46,542 nt of DNA from Chloroflexota bacterium. Its GTDB lineage: Bacteria > Chloroflexota > Dormibacteria > CF-121. The position numbers and the translations under genes were made by a program. The notes below the pieces were generated by a model. That model was not told the DNA's origin, ran no database searches, and was given only the letters and a program-made list of their open reading frames with translations. This document shows, piece after piece, positions 46,393-46,542 of the stretch. Location: positions 1 through 46,542 of the forward strand of contig VBID01000147.1 of the NCBI GenBank assembly GCA_005880615.1, written 5' to 3'. Numbering within the stretch: position 1 is the stretch's first letter; every line of letters starts with the position of its first letter.

Positions 46393-46542
46393 ATCTTCCC
46401 CTCCCAGGAGAGCCCTCTTTCCCCCCAAGGCCACGCAGCGTCACCATACAACTCCCGAACCGTAACTTCAAGTGGCCGGCTGGGGCGCGACGAGCGGACC
46501 CGGAACTGCTCATTCGGCTCTAACCTCGTGTAGCAACGCGTG

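Noticed and set aside
1-46542. tRNA, rRNA, IS element or prophage
   Set aside because: No tRNA cloverleaf, rRNA stretch, transposase or integrase motif, or terminal inverted repeat was seen; a tRNA search program would be needed to exclude a missed tRNA.

Overview
The window is 46.5 kb of dense, GC-rich (roughly two-thirds G+C) bacterial DNA with short intergenic gaps and frequent ATGA/GTGA start-stop overlaps. It looks like chromosome from an uncultivated soil- or sediment-type bacterium. Flp/TadE/TadG pilus genes, DUF5671 membrane modules, GC-rich interspersed palindromes and a high load of two-component genes would fit Chloroflexota or Candidatus Dormibacterota, but no rRNA, ribosomal protein or other marker gene is present, so the placement is tentative. 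No tRNA, rRNA, IS element, prophage or CRISPR array was found.

Layout. 0-4.2 kb: the 5' end of a nucleotide-sugar dehydrogenase, a LuxR-type response regulator, a Cys/Met-metabolism PLP enzyme, an RDD membrane protein, and a cysteine synthase next to a JAMM protease (sulfur assimilation). 4.2-9.9 kb: a carrier-protein cassette with phosphopantetheinyl transferase, hexapeptide acyltransferase and ACP on one strand, facing an FkbH/HAD protein and a NodB-like deacetylase on the other. 9.9-12.2 kb: nucleotidyltransferase, BON protein, metallophosphoesterase and a DUF2007 zinc-ribbon protein. 12.3-16.7 kb: a secreted protein, a chimeric duplicated segment, and a RiPP-like pair (small 124-aa protein, then a PqqD-like/M50 protease/DUF3105 fusion). 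16.9-22 kb: a TadE-TadE-TadG-TadG surface gene cluster with signs of past tandem duplication. 22.3-26.3 kb: membrane proteins and a GMC oxidoreductase.

The most notable content is at 26.3-33.4 kb. Two separate genes read straight through an in-frame UGA at a redox-active position: a deiodinase-like thioredoxin-fold protein (UGA at 26517) and a membrane-anchored thioredoxin-like protein with a U-T-V-C motif (UGA at 33164-33166 on the minus strand). Each has a compact hairpin with a GU-containing apical loop just downstream, as expected for a bacterial SECIS. Both are best read as selenoproteins that an ordinary gene caller would split in two. Between them lie an Ogt-type alkyltransferase with its ECF sigma factor, an OmpR/kinase pair, an AlkA-type glycosylase, an EF-Tu-domain-like protein and a BON protein.

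33.5-46.5 kb: a CheY/kinase/double-receiver group, a GH43-like secreted protein, a methyltransferase, two neighbouring genes (EamA transporter, SDR) each broken by one frameshift, two Flp-type pilins, a nitroreductase, broken cupredoxin halves facing each other, several small housekeeping or hypothetical genes, and a large two-domain secreted cupredoxin. A family of CCCTCCCC/GGGGAGGG palindromes with G-rich tails is scattered through the second half, and some copies supply the 3' ends of coding regions.
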